Shown here: positions 29,089-44,000 of the stretch, piece after piece
Numbering within the stretch: position 1 is the first letter of the stretch
Layout: each line of letters opens with the position of its first letter
Assembly: GCA_034509925.1 (NCBI GenBank)
Contig: CM067528.1
Location: 7,872,501-7,936,500 of the forward strand
Origin: Hirudinaria manillensis
Taxonomy: Eukaryota; Annelida; Clitellata; Hirudinida; Hirudinidae
Length of the DNA stretch: 64,000 nucleotides
Direction: 5' to 3'
Made by a program: the position numbers and the translations under genes
Notes under the pieces: generated by a model
Database searches by the model: none
What the model was told of the DNA's origin: nothing
Seen by the model: the letters and a program-made list of their open reading frames with translations, nothing else

Positions 29089-32000
29089 GTGAGCGTTACT
29101 TTAATTCCCAATTAATTTTGTCTGAAATGTTGTAAACATTTATCACCAATTTGTACTACTTAATGGATGAAATTGGTTCTTCTATTAACCCAAACTTAAA
29201 GCAGTGCAAAACAATAATTCATTGAAAACCAAAACTGAAAATAGATACAAAACAAGAGTTCAACATGGCATCCCATGCACCCTCTGCAGCTCGCACCGCC
29301 TCACGAGCAGCCCAAGGTTATAATAATACCTTTAGGTATGTACCAGATATCTGGCATCTAGCTGAATAGGAAATTTGATGATTTGGGAATGCTATATAGA
29401 AAAATAAAGTTGAGTCATCCATAAAAATACCTGCACTTGAGGGAAGAGGAGGTGGGATAGAGCAAAAAGCAGGCTTGTGGACAAGGGGGAAGGCATAACA
29501 TTTATTTGTAGTTTAATTTTTTGATTTTTACTTGCAGAACAAGAGTTTGGGTGGAGTCCTATTCACAAAAGTTGTTCAGAAACTGCAGTTGTTGGAGGCT
29601 GATTACTTTGACCTACAATATAAGAATGTTGAAGGCATTTTAGTAAGTTTTATTCCTAATTACAGAATCTTTCATTTGTTTGTTCATGTCAAATGATAGC
29701 CTCAAATCTTCATCAGGTTTTGACTTACTTTGATCTAACTTTGAAAAAAAAAACCGGTACAGCGCCTCTGTAGCTCACGCGTTCGGCGCTATATAAATGA
29801 CTTATTATTATTATTAACTTTGAAACTTTGACCATGTGTTAAGTGTGTAGCTGTGTTAATGGCAAATGCAGTGGCCTTCTTCTGTCATATCTGCCATCCA
29901 AGATTGTCTACTTGGGTACTAAATTTTCTTCAAAGTGGCAGTGTGGAGATAAAAATTTCTATTGCCAGTCCTATGCTTCTTGGCAGATGAACCATCCCTG
30001 TCTTCCTGGTGGATTACTGAGAAGATCAATGGCTTTTTCTGATCCTTGTCCTTGAAAGACTTTTTGTGTCTCCAGTCATAGCCTTTGATCTTTCCTGGCA
30101 AGACAAGACAATCCATGTGAGGAAGGCTTGTATCAACTTGATGACCTTGCATCAACTTCATTGGGTAAGAGGTCAATCCGGTGCCCTTTCACTTCTAGGT
30201 ATGCTAAGAGATCTGCAAACTTTTATGATTTGAGCACATTGCTCTATTCTAGTATGTTCTACCAGGGAACTTCAGTTCTTTTTGCACCTCTTCTTTGCAG
30301 AGGTATGCAAAGCCCTCTCAAAGGAAGCATATCTTCTGATGCCTGATATTCATGCTTGTTTGCTTTGGATACTGTAGCTTTTTGAATGACCTGATCAATA
30401 TTACAATTTTATTTGAGGATTTCTATCTAGAAGTTTATATCATAATTACAATTGAGACATGCGATAGACTGAAGAAATGTGAAAAAAAGAAAAGGTGAAG
30501 AAACCAAAAAATGTTAAAGCTTTTATTAATTGTACAATGATTGTAAACTGTAATTAGTGATGCAATGAGGTTATTTTGACAATGAAAATGAGCAATTTTG
30601 TCTTCTAAGTGTTGCTAAACTTCCAATATGTACCAACCAAAGGGCATATATACAATTGCTGAGTACATGGTGCAATGTCTCAGTTCCTAGGAATATGCTT
30701 TGGCAATTTTGGGAGGATCTAGAATTTTTCTGCAATTAAATGAGCAGTTTGCTAATGAATACTATATTTGTTTATATGATATTTGTTTACTTATTATCTT
30801 GAACCCCAAATACTATGAGCTCATGGTTGATAAACAATATTTTTTAAGTGTTGGCTGGATCATGAGAAACCAATAACAAGTCACATGCCACAAAACAGCC
30901 TCAACTTTGAGTTTGTTGTTAAATTCTATACACCTGATCCTGGAATGCTGGAAGAAGAACTGACAAGGTTAGCAGAAGTTTGCTCACATCCTAGTGTAAA
31001 CAGTTTTCAAATGATCATTGTTGACTTGTATGATCCTGTGCTTAACCAAATAACCATTGATTTCTCAGAATTGTCCACAAAAAACTCTGATTACAGGAAT
31101 GATATGTACATTAAAGTAATTGTAATTGTTTTCACATACTTGACTTTGATATTGCCTCAAGTTTCCATTTGTGATGTGTTTTGACATAAAGCAGTAATTT
31201 AAAAAAAGAGTAAAACTCTTGGAAAAAGGCTTCTTTTTGTTACTGGACAACTTTATCATCGACTCTCTTAATTACTGGCCAGCTTAACTTAGCCGATGAA
31301 AAATGTTTTCACTGCCCAAAAATGGATCCAAGAAAGGGCCATATTCGCAGCAATACCTTATAGAAGACATCCCACTTAAAGTTATGGACCACACTGGAGA
31401 TCATTGTCCTAAAACTTCAGCTCCATATTTATCATGTTGCACACAAGACTGTGGTTTGATCTAGGGTGATTCTCAAGGCATTCACTTTAAAGGACAAAGA
31501 CTTTCTAATCACAGCCTTTTGCATCTAAGTCAGGCTATTGCTTGAATGCAACAGTCAAGTCTGGAGCCCTCACCATAAATACTTGATAGACAGGATTGAA
31601 AGCATTCAGCAGCAATATATCAATGCCATCCTGGCACTCTGACATGTTGGATTCCTCGATCACCTGAGGGTGATGAAGCTCAAATCCCTCGAGCAGCTCT
31701 GCCTCGTTGCTGATTTTTCTCTATTGTGCAAAATAATTAATAACTTAATATCTACAGACCTCACTAAACACGTCCATAAAGCCACATACTCCTCCACAAG
31801 AGGCCATCAACTGAAGTTGCAATCAGAATTATGTACAACTTGACTTGACTAAATAATGCAATACCAACTGCATAATAAAAATATGGAACTCTCTTCCTAA
31901 TGTCATTGTCTCCTCTACCACTTACAACTGATTTGTTGCTCTAATTATTGACTTGTCTTCTTTCCTGACATTCACTTGACTTAAGTTGTTGTTTGCTCTC

Positions 32001-35000
32001 TTGTATCACTTTACTGTTTGCATTCATATTCATGCCAATAGCTCCAGAAACAAAAATAAACAACCAGAACTATTCTTGAAACTCAAAACACATCTGTATC
32101 AAAACCAAAGTAAGTCAACATATAAAATCGGAACTCATGCTCATTTCATGATGGCAAAAGCAACATTAATAAATCCTACCTCTCAAGAAATGCCACAGAC
32201 AGCATCACCTGGAATGGGGAAAAGACATGGTTGATTATGGGAACAAATGGAGGTCAGAAGTTGTTTCAGATAAGACAAAAGTTTAAATTTGATGGCCCTC
32301 TTGGATGCCAGTGTTAATGGTATAATTTAGGAAAAGATTAAGAAGTGTTTCATAGCAGGAAAATTGGAGCACCTTCCATGATGGCCTGGGGAGGATTTTC
32401 AGCCTGTGGCCATCTTTTCTTCAGGGGAAACTGGCATCTTATCATTATATCAAGACCATCGCCAGTTTTCTCCATATTAGTTTTATTCCATTTGATAAAA
32501 GTTTCTGTAAGATTTCTTTTTTCTCCAGCAGGACAAATGCCCCCATTTATTCCACACCTCAAAGGAACAATGTTGTTTTTCCAGGAGGAAAGATGAATGA
32601 AATTGCTGTTTTATTTTTTGGACTTAAATTCTATAGAAAATGTTTGTGGCAATGCAGGGACCACAATGGTAAATATTATTCACCTGTATTGGAATTAAAA
32701 GAGGTAATAATCAAATCTTGGAAAAGCCTGACAAAGGAATAATTGGAAGAATTAGTGGCATCAATGAAGTCAAGATCCATTTATTTCAATGAAATAATAG
32801 AAAAACAGACAATGCACATTGTGTTGATGCTATTTTTGAATTAAAATGTTTTAGAGCCCATGTTATTGTCTTTAGTTTCAAGCAACTTAAAAATATGACA
32901 ACAAATATTTGATGAAAAATGGACTTTGGAATATATCTCCAGAAATTATGATCAGAATATAGACTAAACTTCCTGCAGTTTAACTGCGATGCAAATAGAA
33001 TCCATTTCCAAATATGGGTTTTGTAAAATAATTTTGTCAAATGCTATTATTTGTTGCAGAGTTATGCATTGTAGTCATTTACATGCTGTATTCAACAAAT
33101 TCAGTAATAATAATAAAAATAATAAAAATATGTCATTTATATATTGCCGAGCGCGTGAGCTGCAGGGGCGCTGTTTGTATAGCAAAATGTAATCAAAATG
33201 AAGCAATGATTCTGATGATGTGATGCTACACAGATTAAAATTAAATTATGTGGATCTTTATGAACAAATATTTTATTTTATATACCTTTTTTTACAATAT
33301 ACCTCTTATAGAACATAAATGTTGCCAAGGCTTTTATTAAATTGAAATGAATTCTTTAAAGGGAGCCATTGTAAAAATACTTTATAATTTTATTTATTTG
33401 TAAATGTTTGTTTATAAAAAAAAACTTGAGAACTGATGAGTCACCAAATATTCATCAGTGTTGCCACAATTTAATTTCAGGTATTTGTTTGCTCTACAAG
33501 TGAAAAGGGATCTTGCAACTGGTCGGATGCCCTGCCAAGAGCAAACTGCAGCTCTTCTTGCTTCCTTCATAGTTCAAGGTATTACTATTTATTATTATAA
33601 GAAGAATTGATGTGATGTCAAATCTTCACAATACCATATGCACCATGTTTAGACTGAGCTCACATATTCAAAGCAATTTGAGTGAAGGCTAGCACATGAA
33701 CACGATTTATGCTCATGCTACAAAACAGTCCACGGTCATGTTAAATGCAGCATTCCACAATTCCCTAACTTCCTAGCCTCTAGAACCCGCGGTCAACCCC
33801 TTCACTTTCGGCAAGAGAAATGTTCCACCAGTCACAGGCAGCATTTCTTCATCAATCGCGTTACCAAACCCTGGAACTCACTACCACATGATGTCATTAA
33901 CTCCTCAACATTTTCTTACTTCAAATCGTGCATGTCATCCTTAAACCTCAATAACTACCTCTCCATTAAGTGAACTTGATTTTCTGTTAACAATGTTGTT
34001 TCTGTGACACTCTGTTTTCTGTCTAATGCTATTACAAAATGTGTAAGTGGTCATCAGATGACCCTTCATTTTGTTTATAAAAATAAATAAATGAAAATAA
34101 ATTGTTTCTCCAAAACATTGTGGCTTCTACAAGGTATCTTGGCTTTACAGGCTGGGTGGTAATCTAAAATCCACTAACACAACCATAACTCAAAAAAACA
34201 ATCTCTTATTATTTTCATTTTAATAAACTATTTGTTTCATATCAGCTGAATTTGGGGATTTGACAGATGAAGGCTATGAAAATGCACCTGACTACCTCAA
34301 ATCTTTCAAGCTCTTTCCAATTATCAGTCAGGAGATGGAAGCCAGGATCACACAACACCACAGAGAGCATTTGTCAGTTTTTTATTTAACACATTTATAT
34401 AATTTTGGATTCACTAATAATTTTAGCACTCATCCAAATGTCAAGAACTGTGGACCATTTTCTATTTATCATTTCCTCAGATGATATTGAGACACTTTTT
34501 ATTTCCTCTATTCCCATTTTGATATAAATATTACAAGAGCTTTTTGCCTTAGGGTTAAGGGAAAGAAATTTGTATTAATTTAATTAAAATCAATTTGCAG
34601 TGATTTTGAATTTTTAGGTACTATTTGTACCTATTTGTTTAATTGTTTCCATTTACACTGTTTCACAATTTAAAGATGTCATCGGCAAGATTACAGCATT
34701 TAGTTTCAGTGTGTATCTCCTAACATCCATAAAATATTTTGGTGTATCAGTATTGATAAGAGTGATTTGGAAAAAGTCAAAAAGGCTGTTCAGCAACTCT
34801 GGATAAAAAGTTTCCAGTGTGCTTTGGCAAAAAAAGATTGCAAACTTCAGAAAACCTTAAGTCTTAAAAACTCTTAAGTCATGAATATGATTGACTTATC
34901 TGCAAATTTAAATAATTTTAAACATGCCGAGCTAAACTCATATAGTCTCTGAGGTTCATCAGTAACTGGGGAATTATTTCTTTTAGAATCTTTAAAATAA

Positions 35001-38000
35001 CTCATCTTCTATGAAACAACTGATTTTTCTGGAATAGTTGAATTCAATAAGGATCCCATATCTTTTTGATATCATAAATAATTTTCTGGAACTAATCTAT
35101 AATAAATATTATATAATTTGGTTTTTAAGCAAGTTAAGCTAATGAAGCCACGTGGTACCCTGCTTTGGTAACAGCTTTAATGAAACATAATTAAGCTAAC
35201 ATAATAATAAAGTTATTTTCTTGGTGGGGAGGCTCTGTGATGAAAACCAAGAAATACAGTATTGAAGGATTTTAGTGGTGAAATCTCATTGATATTTATA
35301 ATTAAATATTGATTTTATAATTAAATACAATGATGTTAAATGATTTAATTAATTTAAGAAATATTCGAGAAATGTGATTTTCATAATGTTTGCACATACA
35401 GCCTGTAGAAAATTCTACTGAGGGAGAATTCATGCTGATGAATGGGAACCTAGTTGATAGAATAAATGATTTTGGTTTTAAGACACTATTATTAGTGTTA
35501 TTATTGTTGTTGATCTTGTTCTTGTTATTATTAATTATATTTTAAAACAACAGATTTTTGTTTTAGTGGTCAGACACCTATGGATGCAGATTATAATCTT
35601 CTGGACACAGCTAGGAAGGTGGAGTTCTATGGCATCTGCATGCATGATGCAAAGGTGAGATAATATTTTATCACCCAAGTGTAACTCAAAGAATAAATCA
35701 GTGATGCAGGCATTAAAGGAAATAAATATATAAAATAAAAAAAATCTAAAATATCCCAAAAATATACAATTTTGTCAAATAAAGAAATTTTAATTTTAAA
35801 ACTCAATTAAAGGCCTTCCCCGCAGTTGGAAAGCGTCAAAGGAATGTGTGATTGGCAAAAGGCAACTCATAGGGGTTTTTGGTGACTAATTCACCTATAT
35901 CCTACCCTACCTCCTGACTCTGGAAATCCACAATAAGCCAAAAAAATTGTGCCTGCATTTATCAAGGCATTTATTTAGGATGCAGTCCATGTTTGCCCTA
36001 TTATGAGTGATTTATGGCTAGCTACATACACCTGCAAAGCCCCAGAAGGCAGAGTCTGAAGTTATGAAATTTTAATATGCTCATAAAATCAGCCAGCTGA
36101 TTTCTGATTTTCAAAGGCCTTTTCTGATTCATTTTTGGCATCATGTGAGTCACAAATTTAGTTTATTGAATTGCAATGCAACCAGGCACTAAAATCAAAA
36201 TATGGCCAAGTATCATTAAATGAGTTTTGTTAAAGTAGCCAGGTGTACCCACTTCTGACTTTTTAAATAGAAATTAGCACATCTTGCTGCTTCTTTCTTA
36301 CTTTCACCAAGTTGAGTTGAAATAAATATTCCACATGTTCAGAGGTTTATTTCTCTATTATTGACCTAAAGTTTCAGTTAACAGTAGGAGTTGAATCTGT
36401 CAAAATATTTGGTAACATTTAAATACATTTGCTATGATGTGTATATTTTTGTAATGAGAACCACTTAAAATTCATATGGATCTGCAAATGTGAAAAACAG
36501 AATTCTCCACATCCTATTCACTGGGATGGATAAAAGATTTTACCAACTACAACATCTTGATAGGTTACCTAGTCTTATCTCAGCAGTCGAAGTAAAGCAG
36601 TTGCTAGATTTTCAAAAGTTTCAAAGAGCAAATGAAGCGCAGCCAGAAGCCACACTGCTGTGTTTTGAAGGAATAGGAATTGCTGATCATGTGTTAGCTT
36701 CATGCTCTGACACAACACCATCAAAGGGAATGAGCAGCTGCTACATCAAAACTTGCTTGTCACCATCATTTAAAGGAACATATAATCTCTGATTTCACAT
36801 TTTTTAAATTTTTAAATGCTGAGATTTTTAACCTCCTAAACAGGAATTTCTTGTGTACATTGTGTTGATGATTTTGTCATATTATTAAAAATAGTTAAAG
36901 TGGAATTTATTTATTAGGATCACGAAGGAGTAGCACTTCATCTTGCTGTTACACATATGGGTGTGGTCGTCTTTCAGAACATGACACGCATCAACACATT
37001 CTCGTGGGCCAAGATCAGGAAGCTGAGTTTCAAAAGAAAGAAATTTCTCATCAAGCTCCATCCTGAGGGATATGTAAGGATTTGCATTTTGTAGCCTAAC
37101 CATCAAGCATTTCATGTGTCCTTAGACAGGATGGTCTGTAGGCATTTTAATTGCCCAACTCTTGTGAATTGAAATTTTCCCTGAGCTGTTTGGCATTCTG
37201 GAGGCTGGGTTTGGAACATGTTCTATACAACTGTTGCATAAAGGAATCCTGACCTGGCTCATTATTTTTATTTATGATGTTTCATCTTATGGTGCCTTAA
37301 CATTCTTAAACATGCTTTGCTGAAATAAGAAGCATTTTAGAAGACACAGCTTTTTATTGAATGTGTCCACATGTTGAATAGCATTTGTGTATACAAAATT
37401 TATGTTTGTAATTTTTATTAATGACCATCTACCCACTTTTGGCTTCTAAGGACTTTAAGGTTGTATGAAAAACCCATTTTAAAATAAAAGATTTCCATGC
37501 AGTAATAAAAGTAAAGTTAAAATTTCTACACTGGTACTTTCTCAAAAATTTTCATTTGCTTGCTTTTTGGCCATGTAATCCCAAAAATATCATTTGTGTA
37601 CTCGTACAACATATGTATATTTATTCTTCCCATATACATGGCTAATAAGCCAAATTTTACACATTTAAACATTCAAGCAGCTAGTCATTCATTCACCATT
37701 TTCTTGATCTAAATAATATTTGTAGCATATCCATCAGGAATTTTCCCTCATTTCACTAATTTTTAATTATTGCAATTAAATTAATGAAATAAATATTGTT
37801 GCAAAAAGCCCTTTTTATTATCTTCAACACAGAACAATGCTATGATGAAAACCAACTAAGTATAAAGCTCAAGACATAGAATATTTAAACACCTTCAATA
37901 ATTTCCCATTTTTGAATAACAAGTCAAATTATGTCAGTACCATGCAGTTACACAAATATTTTAATCTAACTTTATTATGGAGGCTTAATTATGTTAGCAA

Positions 38001-41000
38001 TTTGATTGTTCATTGATATCTGCTCAATGGAAATAGTTCCATCCCTTAACTTTCTCTCTGACAAGCAAATATGTTTTATATTGCAATGAAACTTTGGTTC
38101 TGAACCAGTTTGATTGCTTGGCTGTCATTAACTTGCAGAACAGATTATATCATCTGGCAAGTTTCCTGTTCAACATAAACTTGCTAAAGTAATCCGAATT
38201 TGCAAATCAGACATAAAATCTCTTTTAAATTCTATTGTCCCATCTCGATGCTTAACTATTTTCCAAAATTCTTTGAAAAATTTGGACATTCATGACGGGC
38301 CACATAGTTACTTCAGCAGATACAGTCAAGTCTCGCTACTATGCCACCCATAGGGACTGAGCAAAATTGGCATAGTAGCAAGAGTGGCACAGTAAAAATT
38401 TGTTTGTAAAAATGGCCTTATTTTATAAAATAAAAACGGCTTTATTTTCCCAAGATACCCATCAGCTCATTCTAAAGCTCTCAAAATCGTTGGCTGTGGC
38501 ATCTGCTTTTGGCAGATCTCCTTGTCTAGCCGATAACTTAAATTACTAATAAAACGTGTTTATAGGTGCCCCATATTATCCCATTTTCCCTTAAGTTGAA
38601 TCCACTATCTTTAACTGAATTGGTTATTCCAAAGGAGTTTCAAAACACACACAAATGTTTTTGATTTCCGACATAAAACGAATGTTCCGAGAGAATGCTG
38701 ATTTTTGCCACAGAGCAACATCTCCAAGTATTATCCAGCTCCCACTTTTGGTTTGCTGACAGGATTGGACAACCTCACCAGCATGGCCAAAAACCACCCC
38801 GATTTCCATATCATCTCTGGGATTGCTACTAGGATGGTTTGACTGCTTAGTCCAAAACTAGCAATTCCTGTGAGGGTTGGCACTATAATGAGTCTATTGG
38901 AACAAGCCATCCATTCATATGGACATTTATCCAAGTCCTGAGGAAAGAACAGGTCCTTAATGAGGGCAAGTTTGAACAACATGTAGCAGGCATCAACCTA
39001 ACCATTTTGAAGAAATATTATGGAGATGCCCCTCTCAGAGTACAAAATATAATAAAAGAGTATGATAAAAGGAACATCATTGACTATGTGAGGAGATTGG
39101 CTTATTTATTTATTGAGACAAATGAAGGGCCGAAGCCTGTGATGCATTTCATTCCGAAAAACAAATGTAGAACAAATAAAACATAAACAATAGCAATTCG
39201 GGTGAAAGTTAGCATCATAAGGTGTAAGTCAGAGGGGTTTAAGGATGTAAACTCTTAAGGTTCGTGGTATTTGAGGTATTGATTAAAGATTATAATTTTA
39301 ATTATTAATTATGTCATGAAGTTGAATTCTCTTCTGATGATGATCCAGTTTTCAAGGTCTTTCTGACATGTACTTGGTTCTATAACTATCTGAATCCTTT
39401 AAAAATCATTTGACAACGTTTCTCAAGCATTTGAACCCTTTTGAAATTTCAGAAAATGACAAATTTAACTCATTTAATGCCACTATTTGTCCTTTCTTCA
39501 TTTCACCAAGATGTCTTCTGGAACCCATTTATTAAAAGCCTAACCAACAAAATTTTTTAAATCAAATAATTATTTAATATTGCACTTTATATATAGAACT
39601 TTATTATACTAGCTGTTACGTTCTTACTGGGAACGTAGTAAGTGATGACAACGTGAGAGAACTACAAATTGGGGGAACGAATTGTATTGCTTTCCAAGAA
39701 TGCTACAATGCTAAACAATACTCTGACTTAATGATTCCCAGCACAGAGGTGCATATTGAAAGACACTGAGTGCCCTTTTACGAATATATAGTTTTTAAAA
39801 CTATATTGCACTCCGCAACACTAGCCACATGTAAAAAGTGAAGTTCAAAGGGGTGTGGTAAATCACTATTTCCTGCACAGGAAGAGATTCCATCCTTAAT
39901 CTTTCAAATGCTTCAGAACAACATCAAAGGGATTTTTCCATGGAGTTTCATTCATATTCAATTTTACTTCACAAACCTATTGAAATTTTAGTAAGTGAGA
40001 ATAGAGGCTTAAAATAATTGAAACTTTGAGCGTTTTACGTGCTATGTTTTTTTTCAGAAAACTGGACAAAATATAAAATTTTAGCCCTTGACCCAACGTA
40101 ACAGACATTGCATTTCTACATCTTGTCATATCTTCTATATCTTGTCAGATAGTTACAAAAATGTCTCTTCTAAATAAAGGGATGTATTTCAACAAAATTT
40201 CTTTAAATGAACTTATAATGTGACAACATTATTAAGCAAGTGTAAATATATAACAATTGTACATTTGTAAATTGGCTTTAATGTCTTCAATATTTCTGCT
40301 TTCATCAGGTGGAGGTATGGAATTAGTTTGTGTAAATTATTTAGAATGATTTATAGTTTCTGCAATTGTTCTTGTTTCTTTCATGAATTGAATTATGCCT
40401 TCTTCAGTTGGGATTTGCAGTTTCTTTTGAAATAATCGAATAGTTGGTGATAACAAAAATCACTGGAATCCTTAATATTTAATGATATGATTGAATTTGA
40501 GTGTTTATTATAACTTTGAATTTCAATAAGTTTGGTTTTGTTGTTGTGGCAATGTTGTGAGTGTTGATGCACTAGCAGACACCATTTTCAAAATTAACAT
40601 TGTTGATCATTGTTAATATTTAATTTATATCATTAATAAATATTGAAGGGTTTTTACAAGGACACAGTGGAGTTCTATTTCAGCTCCCGCAATGAATGCA
40701 AGAATTTTTGGAAAAAATGTTTGGAGCATCACGCCTTCTTTAGGTGTCAATCAGTCAAAAAAATACCAAGAAACAAAACTAGAGTGGTCAGCCATGGAAG
40801 TTCTTTTAGGTTGGTGATTTGATGGTGCCAATAACATCAAACATTTTAATACTTTAAATCTTAGACAATCCAAAGATGTGGACACTTTTGCTCAGAGCAG
40901 AATTATTTTGCTACTTGAAAAATGCTTGGGTAGTTCTAGGGTCTGACCAATGGACAGGCATCTAGGAACAAAATGTGTAAAATGTCCAATGACCGGAGAG

Positions 41001-44000
41001 CATTGGATTATTTGTTATAAAATGATGCTGGAAACTCCTCCTCGGAGCTTTCCGACAGGGATCCTCAGAGAAGGTCCCCCATCTTCGAATGTTTCGGCCC
41101 TTTGGAACCCCTGACGTTCTCCGGGGGTGGGCCGCATCCGGTGATCGGCCGGATGTCCCTGTCGGTTTCCATGTGCGGACTCAAAAGCTTAGGCTTTAGA
41201 AGGCTCTCATTGGCCTCTTTATGCCATCGCGTGCCAGACTGGAGCGACTACTGAAAGCTCTTGTTGGCTTCTTTCATCGCTGCACTCAGTTGCTGAAGCG
41301 ACGCCACCTAGCCCCTACGACTCTCAGTGGCCTTCTTTCCGTCATCCCTGCCGCCCAACAGTATCGACTTGGGCTTTAAATTTTCTTTGCAGCGGCTCGC
41401 GGTAACACACATTTCCGTCACCGGCTCCGCGCCTCTCGGGTGATGAATTGCTTCGGTGGATTCATTCTGACCAGAGATCGGCGGCTTTCTCCGGTCCTTT
41501 CTCTGTGGCATCCAAAGATGTTTCCTTGCCTCTCATTTGCCAGATCCAGAACGAAGCTGCCTCCGCCGCTTCAGACATCTTTGTCATCGTCTTCGTTCTT
41601 TCTCAGATAGATAGGCCTATTTTCGTGAGGAATGCGTAAGTCAACTTGCCGACTACGCCCCTTGCGCCAATTTCTATTGGGAAGAGGTCAATTCTGAACC
41701 CTTTCGCTTCCAGGTCCACCGCCAGATCTGCATACTTTTCCGCTTTCAGCGCATTGCTATATTGCATTCTGTCCTCCCATGGGACCGTCAACTCCACCAA
41801 AATGATGACATCGACACCATATCTGGCCTCTTGCCACTCTCAATCAGCACCTGGGGATAGTGCCTCATTCCTTCTAAGTCGGCTGCGACTGTCCAATCGT
41901 TTGCCTCTGCAAGGATATCCTTTCTTGGCGTTTTACATCGCTTTCTGCAGAGGTGTGCGTAGCCCTCGCGCAGGAAGTAAATCTTCTGCTGCTTGGAGAT
42001 TGCGCGCGAGTTTGCTCTGGTTACTGCTGCTTTGGTGGCCTCACACACTTCTCGAAGGACCTGATTGTGTCGCCACGTATACCGACCATAGGCAAGGGCG
42101 TATGTGCAGTTGCTGAGCACATGATGCAATGTCTCGTCTCCATCACAGAGTCCACATTTGGCGTCTTCTACTAACCCCCACCTTCTTAAATTGTCCTTGG
42201 AAGGCAACTTCCATAAATCGCTCCAGGTAAGGGACCTTTGGATCACATCCTCCCAAGTTGTCCACTTACCCTGTTGTGCTAACTGTACGGCCTTTGTGTC
42301 TCGATCTTGTTCCTCTTTCTGCCTCCTCTCCTGGCCAATCGTCGCACCTCTAGTCGTTGATCTGGCCTGGGACCATTTTTGGAAGTGGTTCCATCCCACT
42401 GCGTGACGGTCTGTATGGATAGGAACTCTTACTTCTTCAAACATCAGTACATTTACTGATTCATCGATCTCTTTCTGCACTCGGAACTTCTTTCCAGATC
42501 TGAGCAGCGGATTAACTTCGCGGATCCTGTTGTCCGCAGAGTTACTGAGCATCCACTTCGTTCGGATTTTGGGGAGTTTGTACTCCTCCACGATGGACCT
42601 AAGTGGCAGTCTAAGGCTTGCGCTCCTGCTGAAGAGGGCAACCGACGACAATACTGGAGGTAAACCCAGTCATGTCCTGGTGTGCCGATTGATTTTCCTC
42701 TCTAACCCATCGACCGCCGATAGACCAATCTCATAGATGGTCAAAGGCCAAAGGAGTCTGGGCAGGAGCACAAACTGCAAAAGCCACACTTTGAAACGAC
42801 CCTGGAGTGGCGCCGCCTCGATCGCTTGCAGCCCCTTACTGGTTTGCATGACTATGGCGTTCTTCATGCTCTTGTCGGTGAGCGAGTCGTCAAGCATCCT
42901 TCCTAGGCTCTTCACAGGCTCCTTGGATACTGTGGGGATTCGTTGTCCCGCCACCTCGAAGAACGCGTCCCTACAAATTTTCCCTCTAACCAAAGAGAGA
43001 TTCCTGGACTTCGCAGGATTGCTCAGAGCAGAATTATTTTGCTACTTGAAAAATGCTTGGGTAGTTCTAGGGTCTGACCAATGGACAGGCATCTAGGAAC
43101 GAAATGTGTAAAATGTCCAATGACCGGAGAGCATTGGATTATTTGTTATAAAAATATAGTGTGATTTAAAACAGTGTGGCTTTTGTTAAATTCTTCTGTT
43201 TATTGATTTTGTAAAAAAAAATTAATATATTTCATCATCAAATAAATCATTCATTGTTATTTATATTTAAAGTTCGTTGGACTCCACTGATTTTTATTTG
43301 ATTTATAACATTTCATTGTACCTGCTCTAATTTTATTCAATTAACATGCCTTTTTTAAACTACATTTTGCTGTTGGATTGGTAATGAAAAATGGTGTCTA
43401 AGTATGAAGTCATTTTATATTTAAAATAAATAACTTTTTTAAGCAAATCTTTTTACATAAATAGCATTTTGTAATAACTTATCCTTTAATTCATGGAGTG
43501 TATGGCAAATATATCTGGGACTAACTTCTGCTACTTGATTTAAGGAATTATTACCTTGATTTTATTTTCATTTTTTTTCTAAAAAGGTACAGTGGTAAAA
43601 CTCAAAAACAATTGGTTGATTTTGTAAGAGAGAACTTTTCAAAAAGGCCAAGCAGCTTCTTAAGGTTTGACATGTCATCAACATTCCTTATGCAAATTTA
43701 GAGTTTCTTTGTGAAAGATTCATTAACATTAAGTATGATGATAATTGTATTTAACTATTTAACTGTTTTAAATAAATTATTATTGAATGTATTATGTAAT
43801 AATATCGTAAAAATATTAAAAATGCCACTAAATCTATAAATTCCTTTGAGTTCTATTAAATTTTTTATTGAAACCTTTCATTTGAAATTCAATTCCTTCA
43901 ACATTCAAGTATATTTGATCCCATAATTATTTAATTTTTTTTAAAGTAAAGTTGTCTTGATAGATCCACCAGCATGAGAACAGTCAATTTTGGAGGTGGA

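Noticed and set aside
38960..39110. Open plus-strand stretch [16 protein letters not shown]... as an exon
   Set aside because: It has no recognisable domain, lies in a transposon-rich FARP intron between exons 7 and 8 that join perfectly in phase, and has no clear splice borders.
41646..42116. 156-residue plus-strand open frame
   Set aside because: It is antisense to the endonuclease and zinc-finger region of the 41023-43018 element.
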